From: Egibacteraceae bacterium
Lineage (GTDB): Bacteria > Actinomycetota > Nitriliruptoria > Euzebyales > Egibacteraceae
Assembly: GCA_030447925.1 (NCBI GenBank)
Contig: JAUJNX010000009.1
Location: forward strand, 149,401-213,400
Direction of reading: 5' to 3'
DNA length: 64,000 bases
Shown here: positions 37,064-44,975 of the stretch, in pieces
Numbering within the stretch: the stretch's first letter is position 1
Layout of the letters: the number at the start of each line of letters is the position of its first letter
Notes under the pieces: generated by a model
What the model was told of the DNA's origin: nothing
Database searches by the model: none
The model's input: the letters and a program-made list of their open reading frames with translations, nothing else
Program-made: the position numbers and the translations under genes

Positions 37064-37289
37064 GGTCCGGGACGCCGCCGGGGACGACGGGCAGGTCGAC
37101 CACGGCGACGTTGGACACGCGGCCCAGGTGCAGGAGCAGCTCGGAGGCCGTGCCGTCGGTCGACACGGTCACCGTGAGCATCCGCCCCTGCTCGACCGCG
37201 GCGTAGACCTCGTCGCGGAGCAGGGCGATGTCGGTGTCGTCGGGCAGGCTCCAGTAGGACCCGGGGCCGAGGTAGAGGCGCTTGGGCAT
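37053..37289 (-). CDS. Small hypothetical protein downstream of carotenoid genes
   Basis: 78 residues, no membrane segment: KRLYLGPGSYWSLPDDTDIA, LLRDEVYAAVEQGRMLTVTV and a C-terminal SNVAVVDLPVVPGG. The alternation of strands and one helix looks like a small alpha/beta fold. I know no family. It is transcribed in the same direction as the carotenoid operon (24 bases after it) but nothing links it to that pathway. The stop lies in the 14-bp repeat. Confidence 0.55.
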   Translation of the reverse strand: MPKRLYLGPGSYWSLPDDTDIALLRDEVYAAVEQGRMLTVTVSTDGTASELLLHLGRVSNVAVVDLPVVPGGVPDPDL

Positions 37290-37313
37290 CCGGGCGATTG
37301 TGGCACACCACCC

Positions 37314-38792
37314 TCAGGCGGGGCCGACCATGGCGGCGACGATGCGGGCGGAGAGGGTGACCAGGGGCAGGCCGCCGCCGGGGTGGGACGACCCGCCGAC
37401 CAGGAGCAGCCCGGGCACCGGGGAGCGGTTGGCGGGGCGCAGGAAGGCGGCGCGCCGGCCGTTCGACGAGGTGCCGTAGATGGCGCCGCCCTCCGCGCGG
37501 GTCGCGTCGGCGAGGTCGGCGGGTGAGCGCACGACGCGCGCGGCGATGCGGTCGCGCACGTCGAGGCCGCGGGCGGCGAGCAGGTCGACGAGCCGGTCGG
37601 CGTAGCCCTCGGCCAGGCCCGGCGCGCGCCAGTCGACCCCGCCCTGGCCCTGGCGCGGCGCGTTGGCCAGCACGAACCACGCCTCGTCGCCCGGCGGGGC
37701 GGCGGCCGGGTCGTCGGGGGCGCTCACGTACAGGGTCGGGTCGGGGACCGGCTGCGGGCGGGGGCCGAACAGCGCGTCGAACTCGGCGTCGTAGTCGGCG
37801 GGGAACAGCACGGTGTGGTGGGGCAGGCCGGGGGTCCGCCCGCGCAGGCCGAGCAGGAGCACGAACCCCGACAGCGAGGGCGTCACCGCGGCCAGGCGGC
37901 GGCGGGCGCCCGCCGCGGCGGGGCCGGGCAGGAGGCGGTGGTAGACGTGCGCGGCGTCGGCGTTGGCGACCACGACGTCGGCGGGCAGGCGCTCGCCGCC
38001 GGCCAGGCGGACCCCGGCGGCGCGCCCGCCGGCCACCTCGATCGCGGTGACGTCGCTGTGCAGGCGGACGACGGCGCCGCGCTCGCAGGCGCGGTCGCGC
38101 AGCGCCTCGCCCAAGCGGTGCATGCCGCCGCGGACGTACCACGTCCCCCAGGTCTGCTCGACGTGGGGGACCGTCGCCAGCGCGGCGGGGGCGCGGCGCG
38201 GGTCGGACCCCGCGTAGGTCGCGTAGCGGTCCAGGACCATGCGCAGCCGGGGGTCGCGCAGGTACCGGTGGCCCAGGTCGCGCAGCGTCCGCCACGGCGC
38301 GATGGTGGCGAGGTCGCGGGCCCGCACCGCCAGGCGGGCGAGGTCGGCGGGGCCGCCCAGCGGGGACTCCAGGAACGGGCCGCGGACCGCCGCCCACACG
38401 GCGGCCGCGTGGGCGCTGAAGCGGCGCCAGTCGTCGCCGCTGCCGGGGGCGAGCACCGCGTCGAGGGCCGCGGGGATCGCCGCCGGGTCCCGGGGCACGT
38501 CCAGCAGGGTCCCGTCGGCGAACCGGTAGCGCGCCGTCGGGTCGATGGGGACGACGTCCAGGACGTCGGCGAGCGGCGCGCCGGTGTCGGTGAACAGCTC
38601 CTCGACCAGGTGGGGCATGGTCAGGATCGACGGTCCCGCGTCCCAGCCGTACCCGTCGCGGCGGACGCGGGCCAGCTTCCCGCCAACCGTCCCGGCCTGC
38701 TCGCAGACCGTCACCCGGTGCCCCAGGGCGGCCAGGCGCGCCGCCGCAGCCAGCCCGCCGACCCCCGCGCCGATGACCACGACCCTGCTCAC
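37314..38792 (-). CDS. CrtI/CrtD-type carotenoid desaturase
   Basis: 492-residue FAD enzyme. The N-terminal dinucleotide fold RVVVIGAGVGGLAAAARLAA with GGKLARVRRDGYGWDAGPSI is typical of phytoene desaturase-like proteins. WGTWYVRGGMHRLGEALRDR, DVVVANADAAHVYHRLLP, and the C-terminal FAD-site GLLLVGGSSHPGGGLPLVTL (bacterial phytoene dehydrogenase signature) complete it. As the last carotenoid gene after cruF and cruG-like genes it is more likely a 3,4-desaturase (CrtD role) or hydroxycarotenoid desaturase than the primary phytoene desaturase, but this is inference. Starts at GTG 38792, 19 bases after the GT2 gene. Confidence 0.85.
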   Translation of the reverse strand: MSRVVVIGAGVGGLAAAARLAALGHRVTVCEQAGTVGGKLARVRRDGYGWDAGPSILTMPHLVEELFTDTGAPLADVLDVVPIDPTARYRFADGTLLDVPRDPAAIPAALDAVLAPGSGDDWRRFSAHAAAVWAAVRGPFLESPLGGPADLARLAVRARDLATIAPWRTLRDLGHRYLRDPRLRMVLDRYATYAGSDPRRAPAALATVPHVEQTWGTWYVRGGMHRLGEALRDRACERGAVVRLHSDVTAIEVAGGRAAGVRLAGGERLPADVVVANADAAHVYHRLLPGPAAAGARRRLAAVTPSLSGFVLLLGLRGRTPGLPHHTVLFPADYDAEFDALFGPRPQPVPDPTLYVSAPDDPAAAPPGDEAWFVLANAPRQGQGGVDWRAPGLAEGYADRLVDLLAARGLDVRDRIAARVVRSPADLADATRAEGGAIYGTSSNGRRAAFLRPANRSPVPGLLLVGGSSHPGGGLPLVTLSARIVAAMVGPA

Positions 38793-38811
38793 GGGCGCAC
38801 CGCCGGTGCCC

Positions 38812-39933
38812 TCACTCCAGCACCCTGCCCTTCCAGGTCAGCCGGCCCGCCCGCCGCGCCCGCCACGACCGCGCCGTCAGCCAGGCCAGGGCGAGGACCG
38901 ACAGCGGGTGCGCCACCGCGTCGGCGGGGCGCCCGCCGGTGCGCCAGGCCGCCACCACCCGCCCCGCCACACCCGCCGCGGTGCCCGCCAGCGCGGCCGG
39001 CCGGACCCGCCCGCGGGCCAGCCCGGCGACCAGCGCCGCGGGGGGGACGACGTAGAGCAGCACCAGCAGCGCCATCACCGCCGCCGCGGCGGGGAGGAAC
39101 GCCGACCACAGGCTCTTGGTGTAGCCGTCGCGCACCTCGGCCCACGACCCGTACATGCGGCAGTCCGCCAGGTCGGTGCCGTCGGCCAGCGCGACCCGCG
39201 CGCCCCGCCGGCGAAGGCCCGCGCCAGGGCGACGTCCTCGAGCACCTCGCCGCGGACCGCGGCGTGCCCGCCCGCGTGGCGGTAGGCCGCGACGTCGCAG
39301 ACCAGGAACTGCCCGCCCGCGACCGCCATCGACCGCCACCGCAGCGCCTCGGCCAGGCGCAGCGGCAGGAACGTCAGCCACAGCCACTGCAGCAGCGGCT
39401 GCACCAGCCGCGGCCCTGCCCCGTCGGCGAGCTGGCGCGGGTAGGGCGACACCAGGTCGAGGCCGGCGCCGCGCAGCAGCGCGGCGCGGCCGCGACCCCG
39501 TGCGGTGCGACGCGCACGTCGGCGTCGACGAAGGCCAGGATCGTGCCACGCGCCGCCGCCGCCAGCTGCGCGCAGGCGTGGGGCTTGCCCAGCCAGCCGC
39601 CGGGGACGGGCGCCCCGGGGAGCAGGCGCACCCGCGGGTCGCGCGACGCGCGGTCGGCCACGACCGCGGCGGTGGCGTCGGCGGACCCGTCGTCCAGGAC
39701 GAGCACCTCCAACGTCGCGCCGCGGGAGGCGAGCAGGGCGTCGAGGCAGGCGCCGATGCGGCCCTCCTCGTCACGGGCGGGCACCAGGACGCTGACCAGC
39801 TCGCCGGTGACCGGCGCGGCCGGCGGCGCCGCAGCAGCGCCGCGTTCAGGACGGTGTGGGCGGTGAGGGCGGCGGCCCCGGCGGCCCCCGCCGCCACGGG
39901 CCCCGGCCGCCACCCGCGCGCGGCGGGCCTCAC
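38812..39933 (-). CDS. CruG-like carotenoid GT2 glycosyltransferase (frame breaks)
   Basis: About 373 residues. GTG 39933 overlaps the cruF stop (GTGA). After an N-terminal hydrophobic segment (AAGAAGAAALTAHTVLNAAL) comes a GT-A domain: VSVLVPARDEEGRIGACLDA, EVLVLDDGSADATAAVVADR, ARGTILAFVDADVRVAPHGV (DxD), GGQFLVCDVAAYRHAGGH, VLEDVALARA (catalytic ED), then DCRMYGSWAEVRDGYTKSLW (QxxRW-like region) and two C-terminal membrane helices. Breaks near 39815, 39490 and 39205. Placement next to cruF matches the cyanobacterial pair in which CruG glycosylates the 2'-hydroxyl of myxol (from memory). Likely role: glycosylation of an acyclic end group. Confidence 0.8.
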   Translation of the reverse strand: MRPAARGWRPGPVAAGAAGAAALTAHTVLNAALLRRRRPRRSPASWSASWCPPVTRRAASAPASTPCSPPAARRWRCSSWTTGPPTPPPRSWPTARRATRGCACSPGRPSPAAGWASPTPARSWRRRRVARSWPSSTPTCASHRTGSRPRRAAARRRPRPGVALPAPARRRGRAAAGAAAAAVAVADVPAAAPGRGAAVAVDGGRGRAVPGLRRRGLPPRGRARRGPRRGARGRRPGAGLRRRGARVALADGTDLADCRMYGSWAEVRDGYTKSLWSAFLPAAAAVMALLVLLYVVPPAALVAGLARGRVRPAALAGTAAGVAGRVVAAWRTGGRPADAVAHPLSVLALAWLTARSWRARRAGRLTWKGRVLE

Positions 39934-40751
39934 GCCGCCCGGCGCTCGCGGCGCAGGGCGCGCAGCAGCAGGGCGACGACGGCGCCCATGCCGACGCCGC
40001 CGGCCAGGGCGGAGGCGGGCAGGCCCAGGAACACGGCGTGGGCGACGACCGACCCGCCCCAGGTCCACAGGTACAGGGCGATCGGCAGCCGGTCGGCGTC
40101 GCCGGGACCGCCGTCGCCGCGACCCGAGGGCGGGGTCAGCGTGGGCCACAGCGCCGCGGCCATCACCAGCGCGGTCGCGAACCAGCCCGCGAAGTTGGTG
40201 AGCGGGACGCCCAGGAACGACGGCACGACCGCCGCCTCCTCCCACACCCAGTGCCCGGCGGCGATCATCTGCGGGTCCAGGAACAGGTCCCAGGTCGCCA
40301 GCGCGGTCGCGGCGGTCAGCGGCCCCGCGACCGCGGCGGGCGACGGGCCGACGATGCGGCGGGCGACCACCAGCGCGGGGTAGGCCATCATCGTCCACGC
40401 GAGCGGGATCACCCACGGGACGCCGAACAGCTGGGGGCGCAGCGTGTCGGTGTAGGCGTAGGCGCCGAACGGCACGTCCAGCGCCACGCCGATGCTCTCC
40501 ACCGCCAGCCCGCCGAGCGCGGTGACCGCCAGCAGGCGCGCCGCCCAGCGCGCGCCGCGCCACACGAGCGCGTGGCTGACGCTGGTGGCGGCGAACAGCG
40601 TGACGATGACCATCGTCAGCTCGTGCTGCGCCTCGCCGGGCACCAGCGGGTAGGCGACCTGGGCGAGCACCGTCGCGCCGGCCAGGGCGACGGGGACCCG
40701 CCGCAGCGCCGTCTCGGGTAGCGCCGGGGAGAGGGCGTGCCCCGCGCTCAT
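39930..40751 (-). CDS. cruF: Carotenoid C-1',2' hydratase, CruF family
   Basis: 273 residues, about seven membrane helices, DUF422/CruF family. Signature stretches: VESIGVALDVPFGAYAYTDT, FGVPWVIPLAWTMMAYPALV, ATALATWDLFLDPQMIAAGH and VWEEAAVVPSFLGVPLTNFA with GWF. CruF adds water to the psi end of acyclic or monocyclic carotenoids (gamma-carotene 1',2'-hydratase, bisanhydrobacterioruberin hydratase). It is flanked by crtO-like and glycosyltransferase genes. ATG 40751 lies immediately after an array of the 30-bp repeat. Confidence 0.9.
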   Translation of the reverse strand: MSAGHALSPALPETALRRVPVALAGATVLAQVAYPLVPGEAQHELTMVIVTLFAATSVSHALVWRGARWAARLLAVTALGGLAVESIGVALDVPFGAYAYTDTLRPQLFGVPWVIPLAWTMMAYPALVVARRIVGPSPAAVAGPLTAATALATWDLFLDPQMIAAGHWVWEEAAVVPSFLGVPLTNFAGWFATALVMAAALWPTLTPPSGRGDGGPGDADRLPIALYLWTWGGSVVAHAVFLGLPASALAGGVGMGAVVALLLRALRRERRAA

Positions 40752-40806
40752 GGGTGCACCTCAGACGCCGGGCGGCTCATGCGCACCTCACTCGCCGGGC
40801 GGCTCA
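40752..40806 (-). repeat. 30-bp stop/start repeat, two copies between crtO-like and cruF
   Basis: On the minus strand two units, each opening TGAGCCGCCCGGCG (variants GAGTGAGG and TCTGAGG in the middle), run from 40806 to 40752. The first TGA (40806-40804) is the stop of the crtO-like gene and the array ends GGTGCACCC directly against the ATG of cruF. Confidence 0.85.
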
Positions 40807-42411
40807 TGCGCGCTGCCCCAGGGCGGCGCGGGACAGCGCGCCGGCGAGGGCGGCGGCGCGCCCACGGCGCGGGGCGAACTCCCGGTCCAGCAGCACACGC
40901 GCCGCGGAGCGCCCGCTCGCCCCGAACACCCCACCGCCGGGGTGGGTCGACGCGCCGGTCAGGTACAGGCCGTCCACCGGCGTGCGGTAGCCCGCCAGCT
41001 CCGGCATCGGGCGGTAGAGGAACATCTGGTCCAGCCCCATCTCGACGTGCATGACGTTGCCGCGGCGCAGGCCGAGCTCGCGCTCCAGGTCCAGGGGCGT
41101 CTGCACGTGCATCTGCTCCACGGACCCGGCGAAGCCCGGTGCGACCCGGTCGACCGCCGCGACCAGCTTCTCGCCCTCGCGCCGGCCGATGGCGTCCCAG
41201 TGCTCGCCGTTGGCCAGCTCGTAGGGGTGCCACTGGCCCCACACGGTCACGTTGTGCTTGCCGGGCGGCGCGATCGTGTCGTCGAACGCGCTGAAGGTCA
41301 TGGCCAGGGCCGCGGGCTCGGTGGGCGGCAGGCCCGCGTTGAACTCGCCGTGGGCGCGGCGCAGCGCCCGCCGGTCCCGGGCGATCAGCTGCAGCGCGCG
41401 CCACTCCGCCCCGCCCGCGGGGGCCGGGTAGCGCGGCAGGTCGCTGGTGGCCAGGCGCACCACCATGCCGATGCCGTTGCCCACCCGCACCGACCGCCGC
41501 GCGCGGTCGGCCAGCTCGGCGTGCGGCCCGCCGGGCCCCAGCAGGTCCAGGGTGGTCAGCACGTGGCACCCGGCCAGCACGGCGCGGGCGGTGACCGCCT
41601 CGCCCGAGGCCGTCACCACGCCCGCCGCCCGCCCGCCGCGCAGCAGGATGCGCTGCGCGCCGTCGCCCAGGCGCACGGTCCCGCCCAGCTGGGCGAGGCG
41701 CCGCGCGAGCGCCACCGACAGCATCCCCGATCCGCCCCTGGGGTGCCCGGGCGGCCGGTCGTGCAGCAGCGCGTTCCAGCCGACCAGGTCCGCGGTCCCG
41801 ATCTCGTGGGGAGGCGGGCCCGACTGCGCGCCCATCCAGGCCAGCGCGGTCTTGAGCCGCTCGTCGGTGAACAGCTCGTCGAGCAGCCCGTCGCCGGTGG
41901 TCAGGAACTGCCGCGACAGCTCCCAGCCGCCCAGGCCCGACCCGCGGATCACGCGCAGGAAGTGCCGGCCGATGCGCGCGGGGCTGGGGGCCTCGCCGAA
42001 GGAGGCGAAGATGTGGCGGTTGCGCGCCGCCCAGGTCGCGACGAAGGCGCGGTAGGCGTCGGCGTCGCGGGTGCCGCACACCGACTCGATTGACGCGCAG
42101 GTGCGGTCCAGGTCGCCCCAGAACACGATCGCCTCGTCGCCGAACGGCGCGTAGCCCCAGGGGTCCAGGTCCTGGTACTCCAGGCCGCACGCGGCCAGGT
42201 CCAGGTCCTCCACGATGCCGGTGTGGCGGACCATGATGTGGGCGCTGGAGCCGGCGTCCATCCGGTAGCCGGGGAAGCGCTCCACGGTCGAGACGGCCCC
42301 GCCGACGACGTCGCGCCGCTCGACGACCTCGACGTCCAGGCCGGCCCTCGCCAGGTAGCACGCCGCGACGAGCGCGTTGTGCCCGGCCCCCACGATCACC
42401 ACGTCTCGCAT
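40804..42411 (-). CDS. CrtO-like carotenoid ketolase/desaturase-type FAD oxidoreductase
   Basis: 535-residue FAD enzyme: DVVIVGAGHNALVAACYLAR, GAVSTVERFPGYRMDAGSSA, GGSGMLSVALARRLAQLGGT, VGNGIGMVVRLATSDLPRYP, and the C-terminal LYLTGASTHPGGGVFGASGR. The GAGHN- start and length place it with CrtO-type ketolases (beta-carotene/monocyclic carotenoid 4-ketolase) and PYROXD2-like proteins rather than with CrtI. In a cluster with CrtA-, CruF- and CruG-like enzymes, ketolation or further desaturation of a monocyclic carotenoid is likely. The stop codon is the first base triplet of the 30-bp repeat. Confidence 0.82.
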   Translation of the reverse strand: MRDVVIVGAGHNALVAACYLARAGLDVEVVERRDVVGGAVSTVERFPGYRMDAGSSAHIMVRHTGIVEDLDLAACGLEYQDLDPWGYAPFGDEAIVFWGDLDRTCASIESVCGTRDADAYRAFVATWAARNRHIFASFGEAPSPARIGRHFLRVIRGSGLGGWELSRQFLTTGDGLLDELFTDERLKTALAWMGAQSGPPPHEIGTADLVGWNALLHDRPPGHPRGGSGMLSVALARRLAQLGGTVRLGDGAQRILLRGGRAAGVVTASGEAVTARAVLAGCHVLTTLDLLGPGGPHAELADRARRSVRVGNGIGMVVRLATSDLPRYPAPAGGAEWRALQLIARDRRALRRAHGEFNAGLPPTEPAALAMTFSAFDDTIAPPGKHNVTVWGQWHPYELANGEHWDAIGRREGEKLVAAVDRVAPGFAGSVEQMHVQTPLDLERELGLRRGNVMHVEMGLDQMFLYRPMPELAGYRTPVDGLYLTGASTHPGGGVFGASGRSAARVLLDREFAPRRGRAAALAGALSRAALGQRA

Positions 42412-42423
42412 CCGACGGCCAGT

Positions 42424-43132
42424 CTAGGAGGGCGTTAGTCGCCGGCCATCGACGGTGCCCGTGGTCTGCAGGACGGCGAAGCGGGCGAACAGCTCCTCGC
42501 TGTACCAGTGCCGCTCGGCGGTCTGGCCGATGACCCGGCGGTGGGCGGCGCCGCGGTAGGCGAAGTCGGTCAGCGCGCGCGGGGGAGTCCCAGATGCTGA
42601 AGGTGCCCTGCAGGCCGACGGGCGCCTCGCCGATGCCGATGCCGAAGCGCAGGCCGGGCGTGGCGTTGGCGTCCAGGGCGACGGGCGGGACGGCGGCCCA
42701 GAACGGGCGCCACTCGCGCGGCCGGATGCGGGCGCGGGTGACCGCGGCGACGGGCGCGTCGGGCGGGGCGCGGCGCTCGTCGTCGCCGAACGGGGCCGCG
42801 CCCGCCCACGTCCCGCGGCTGCGCAGGGGCAGCAGGTCGCCGCGCCAGCGCTCGCGCGCCAGGCGCGCCCAGCCGCGGGCCACCGGCGAGGAGCGCTCGA
42901 AGGCCGCGAGGTCGCCGGGGGCGTCCCACACCGCCAGCAGCCCCCAGCGCAGCGGGTCGGCGTCGCCCAGGGTGAACGTGCGCCCGTCGCCGGTGCCCAG
43001 CAGCTTGGCGAAGCGCAGACCGGGCGTGCGCGCCAGCGCCCGGCGGTCCAGGCCCATGCGCAGCACGGCCGCGGGGACCGCGCCGGCGGCGACCCCCCAC
43101 AGGTGCAGCGTCACGAGGCGATCAGCGCTCAC
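42424..43132 (-). CDS. crtA: Spheroidene monooxygenase-like carotenoid oxygenase (one frame break)
   Basis: About 236 residues. GTG 43132 opens SADRLVTLHLWGV, and RALARTPGLRFAKLLGTGDG, FTLGDADPLRWGLLAVWDAP and FERSSPVARGWARLA match CrtA, the acyclic-carotenoid 2-ketolase. A frame break near 42580 leads to RALTDFAYRGAAHRRVIGQT and AERHWYSEELFARFAVLQTT, the conserved CrtA C-terminus, ending TAG at 42426-42424, 12 bases before the crtO-like gene. First gene of the leftward carotenoid operon; its promoter shares an AT-rich gap with the divergent receiver gene. CrtA homologues also occur outside carotenoid pathways, but the context is decisive. Confidence 0.85.
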
Positions 43133-43195
43133 GCGGCGACGCTACCCCTCCCCGCGCCGGGCGGCCGCCGGCCGCGCGGCGGCTGTGCGTCGCCC

Positions 43196-43231
43196 GGGAG
43201 AATCTGATAGATAAAGCGCATACACCGCAAG
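43196..43231. promoter_or_regulatory. AT-rich divergent promoter region between crtA and a receiver gene
   Basis: The stretch with GAGAATCTGATAGATAAAGC and CATACACCGCAAGATGAATC is strikingly AT-rich for this genome. On the minus strand TTGCGG is followed 17 bases later by TCAGAT, a workable -35/-10 pair for crtA. On the plus strand GATAGAT could serve as a -10 for the receiver gene. No regulator site can be named. Confidence 0.45.
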
Positions 43232-43642
43232 ATGAATCGAGGGGCCGAGACCATGGGCGTCGCACCGATCCGGGTCGTGCTCGTGGACGACGCCCCCGAG
43301 ATCCGCAGGCTCCTGCGAACCGTGCTGGAGATCGACGGGCGCTTCGCCGTCGCCGGCGAGGCGGAGGACGGCAAGGAGGCGATCGACGTCGTCGCCGAGC
43401 TGCGGCCCGACGTCGTGGTGCTCGACGTCGAGATGCCCCACCTGACCGGGCCGGAGGCGCTGCCGGAGATCCTGGCCCGCGCGCCCGGCACGCCGGTCCT
43501 GGTCTACTCCAGCGCCCGCCGCCACGTCGAGCGCGAGGCCCTGGCCGCCGGCGCCGCGGCGTACCGGGAGAAGGGCACCGACCTGGCCGAGCTGCTGGAC
43601 CTGCTCGCCGACCTCGCCGCCGCGCCCCGGCCCTCCGCCTGA
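43232..43642 (+). CDS. Stand-alone CheY-like response regulator receiver
   Basis: 136 residues, receiver domain only: acidic pocket VVLVDDAPEI (Asp19, Asp20), phosphoacceptor Asp65 in VVVLDVEMP, Ser in VLVYSSARR (the Thr/Ser switch) and Lys in AYREKGTDL. No output domain. ATG 43232 or ATG 43253 possible. It is divergent from the carotenoid operon and 84 bases upstream of a histidine kinase gene that already has its own LuxR-type partner, so this may be a phosphate sink or a regulator of the neighbouring genes. Confidence 0.9.
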   Translation: MNRGAETMGVAPIRVVLVDDAPEIRRLLRTVLEIDGRFAVAGEAEDGKEAIDVVAELRPDVVVLDVEMPHLTGPEALPEILARAPGTPVLVYSSARRHVEREALAAGAAAYREKGTDLAELLDLLADLAAAPRPSA

Positions 43643-43726
43643 GGCCGTCGCGGGTCCTGCTGGGGGAGGACGGCGGTCGTCCCGCGGCAGGACGCCGGTC
43701 GCCCCCGCGGGCACTACCGTCAGCGC

Positions 43727-44887
43727 ATGGACCGGGTGCGCGCGCTGTGGCACCGGGCCCGGGCGCGGCCCGGCCTGGTGCGCGACGTCGCGCTGGCCGC
43801 CTGGCTGGGCGCCTTCCAGGCCTCCGCGCCCGCCTGGCTGGCCGACGAGCCCGGCTACGGGCTGCCCACCGAGTCCTCGGTCACCACCACCGTCATGGGC
43901 GCGCTGGCCGGCGTGCCCCTGGTGGCGCGGCGGGCCCGGCCGATCCTCGTCCTCGCCCTGGTCACCGCCGCCGGCCTGGTGCAGTTCGCCGCCGGCGCGC
44001 TCGTGCCGCCGGTGACGCTGGTCGCCGCGGCGTACACCGTCGGCGCGTACTCCCGGCGCCGCGACGGCCTGCTGGCGATGGCGGGCGTGGTCGCGGCGGT
44101 GGGGGTGGTGCTGTGGTTCGCCGACCGCTGGGAGTCGGGCAACGTCCTGGTCGTCCTGGCCGCCGCCTGGATCATGGGGGACCGCCAGCGCACCCACCGG
44201 GCCTACCTCGCCGAGGTCGAGGAGCGCGCCGCCGCCCTGGAGCGCGAGCGCGAGGACCGCGACCGCCTCGCCGTCGCCGACGAGCGCGCCCGCATCGCCC
44301 GCGAGCTGCACGACGTCGTCGCGCACTCCGTCAGCGTCATGGTCGTCCACGCCGGGGCGGCGCGCCGCAACCTCGCCCGCCACCCCGAGCGCGCCGAGCA
44401 CGCCATCCGCGAGGTCGAGCACACCGGGCGCCAGAGCCTGGAGGAGCTGCGCCGGCTCCTGGGCCTCCTGCGCGACGAGGTCGGGCAGGGCGAGCTGGCC
44501 CCCCAGCCGCACCTGGACGAGCTCGGCGACCTCGTCGCGCAGTTCCGCGACGCCGGCCTGCCGGTGCGGCTCGAGGTCGCCGGCGACCCCCGGCCCCTGC
44601 CCTCCGGCGTCGACCTGTCGGTCTACCGCATCGTGCAGGAGGCGCTGACCAACGCGCTGAAGCACGCCCAGGCGTCCCGCGTGCTCGTGCGCCTGCGCTA
44701 CGGTCCCGACCAGGTCAGCGCGGTGGTGGAGGACGACGGCCGCGGCGCCCCGGAGGCGGCGCTGTCGGGGACGGGAGGGCACGGGCTGGTGGGCATGCGC
44801 GAGCGCGCGGCGCTGCTGGGCGGCCGCCTGGCCTGCGGCTCCCGCCCGGAGGGCGGCTTCGCCGTCACCCTGGAGCTGCCGGCGTGA
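43727..44887 (+). CDS. NarL-type sensor histidine kinase
   Basis: 386 residues. Four to five membrane helices fill residues 18-150 with almost no extracellular domain, as in DesK/LiaS-type intramembrane sensors. After a coiled coil rich in Glu/Arg (160-185) comes HisKA_3 with phosphoacceptor His195 in ARELHDVVAHSVSVMV, then the ATPase N box YRIVQEALTNALKHA, and G boxes VEDDGRGA and GGHGLVGMRERAALLGG. It should phosphorylate the LuxR-type regulator encoded downstream. Its TGA stop opens the three-copy 30-bp repeat. Confidence 0.92.
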   Translation: MDRVRALWHRARARPGLVRDVALAAWLGAFQASAPAWLADEPGYGLPTESSVTTTVMGALAGVPLVARRARPILVLALVTAAGLVQFAAGALVPPVTLVAAAYTVGAYSRRRDGLLAMAGVVAAVGVVLWFADRWESGNVLVVLAAAWIMGDRQRTHRAYLAEVEERAAALEREREDRDRLAVADERARIARELHDVVAHSVSVMVVHAGAARRNLARHPERAEHAIREVEHTGRQSLEELRRLLGLLRDEVGQGELAPQPHLDELGDLVAQFRDAGLPVRLEVAGDPRPLPSGVDLSVYRIVQEALTNALKHAQASRVLVRLRYGPDQVSAVVEDDGRGAPEAALSGTGGHGLVGMRERAALLGGRLACGSRPEGGFAVTLELPA

Positions 44888-44974
44888 GCCGCCCGGCGCC
44901 TGAGGTGCGCCCCCTGAGCCGCCCGGCGCCTGAGGTGCGCCCCCTGAGCCGCCCGGCGCCTGAGGTGCACCCCT
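44885..44974 (+). repeat. 30-bp stop/start repeat, three perfect-period copies
   Basis: Three units of exactly 30 bases (44885, 44915, 44945), each opening TGAGCCGCCCGGCGCCTGAG and ending GTGCGCCCCC (last copy GTGCACCCCT). TGA at offset 0 is the stop codon of the kinase gene, TGA at offset 16 sits in a second frame. The array fills the whole gap up to the ATG of the response regulator (44976), leaving no normal ribosome site other than GAGGTG. Confidence 0.92.
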
Positions 44975-44975
44975 G

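Noticed and set aside
44885..44974. 30-bp direct repeats as a CRISPR array
   Set aside because: Repeats are directly adjacent with no spacers, only two to four copies, and no cas genes are nearby.
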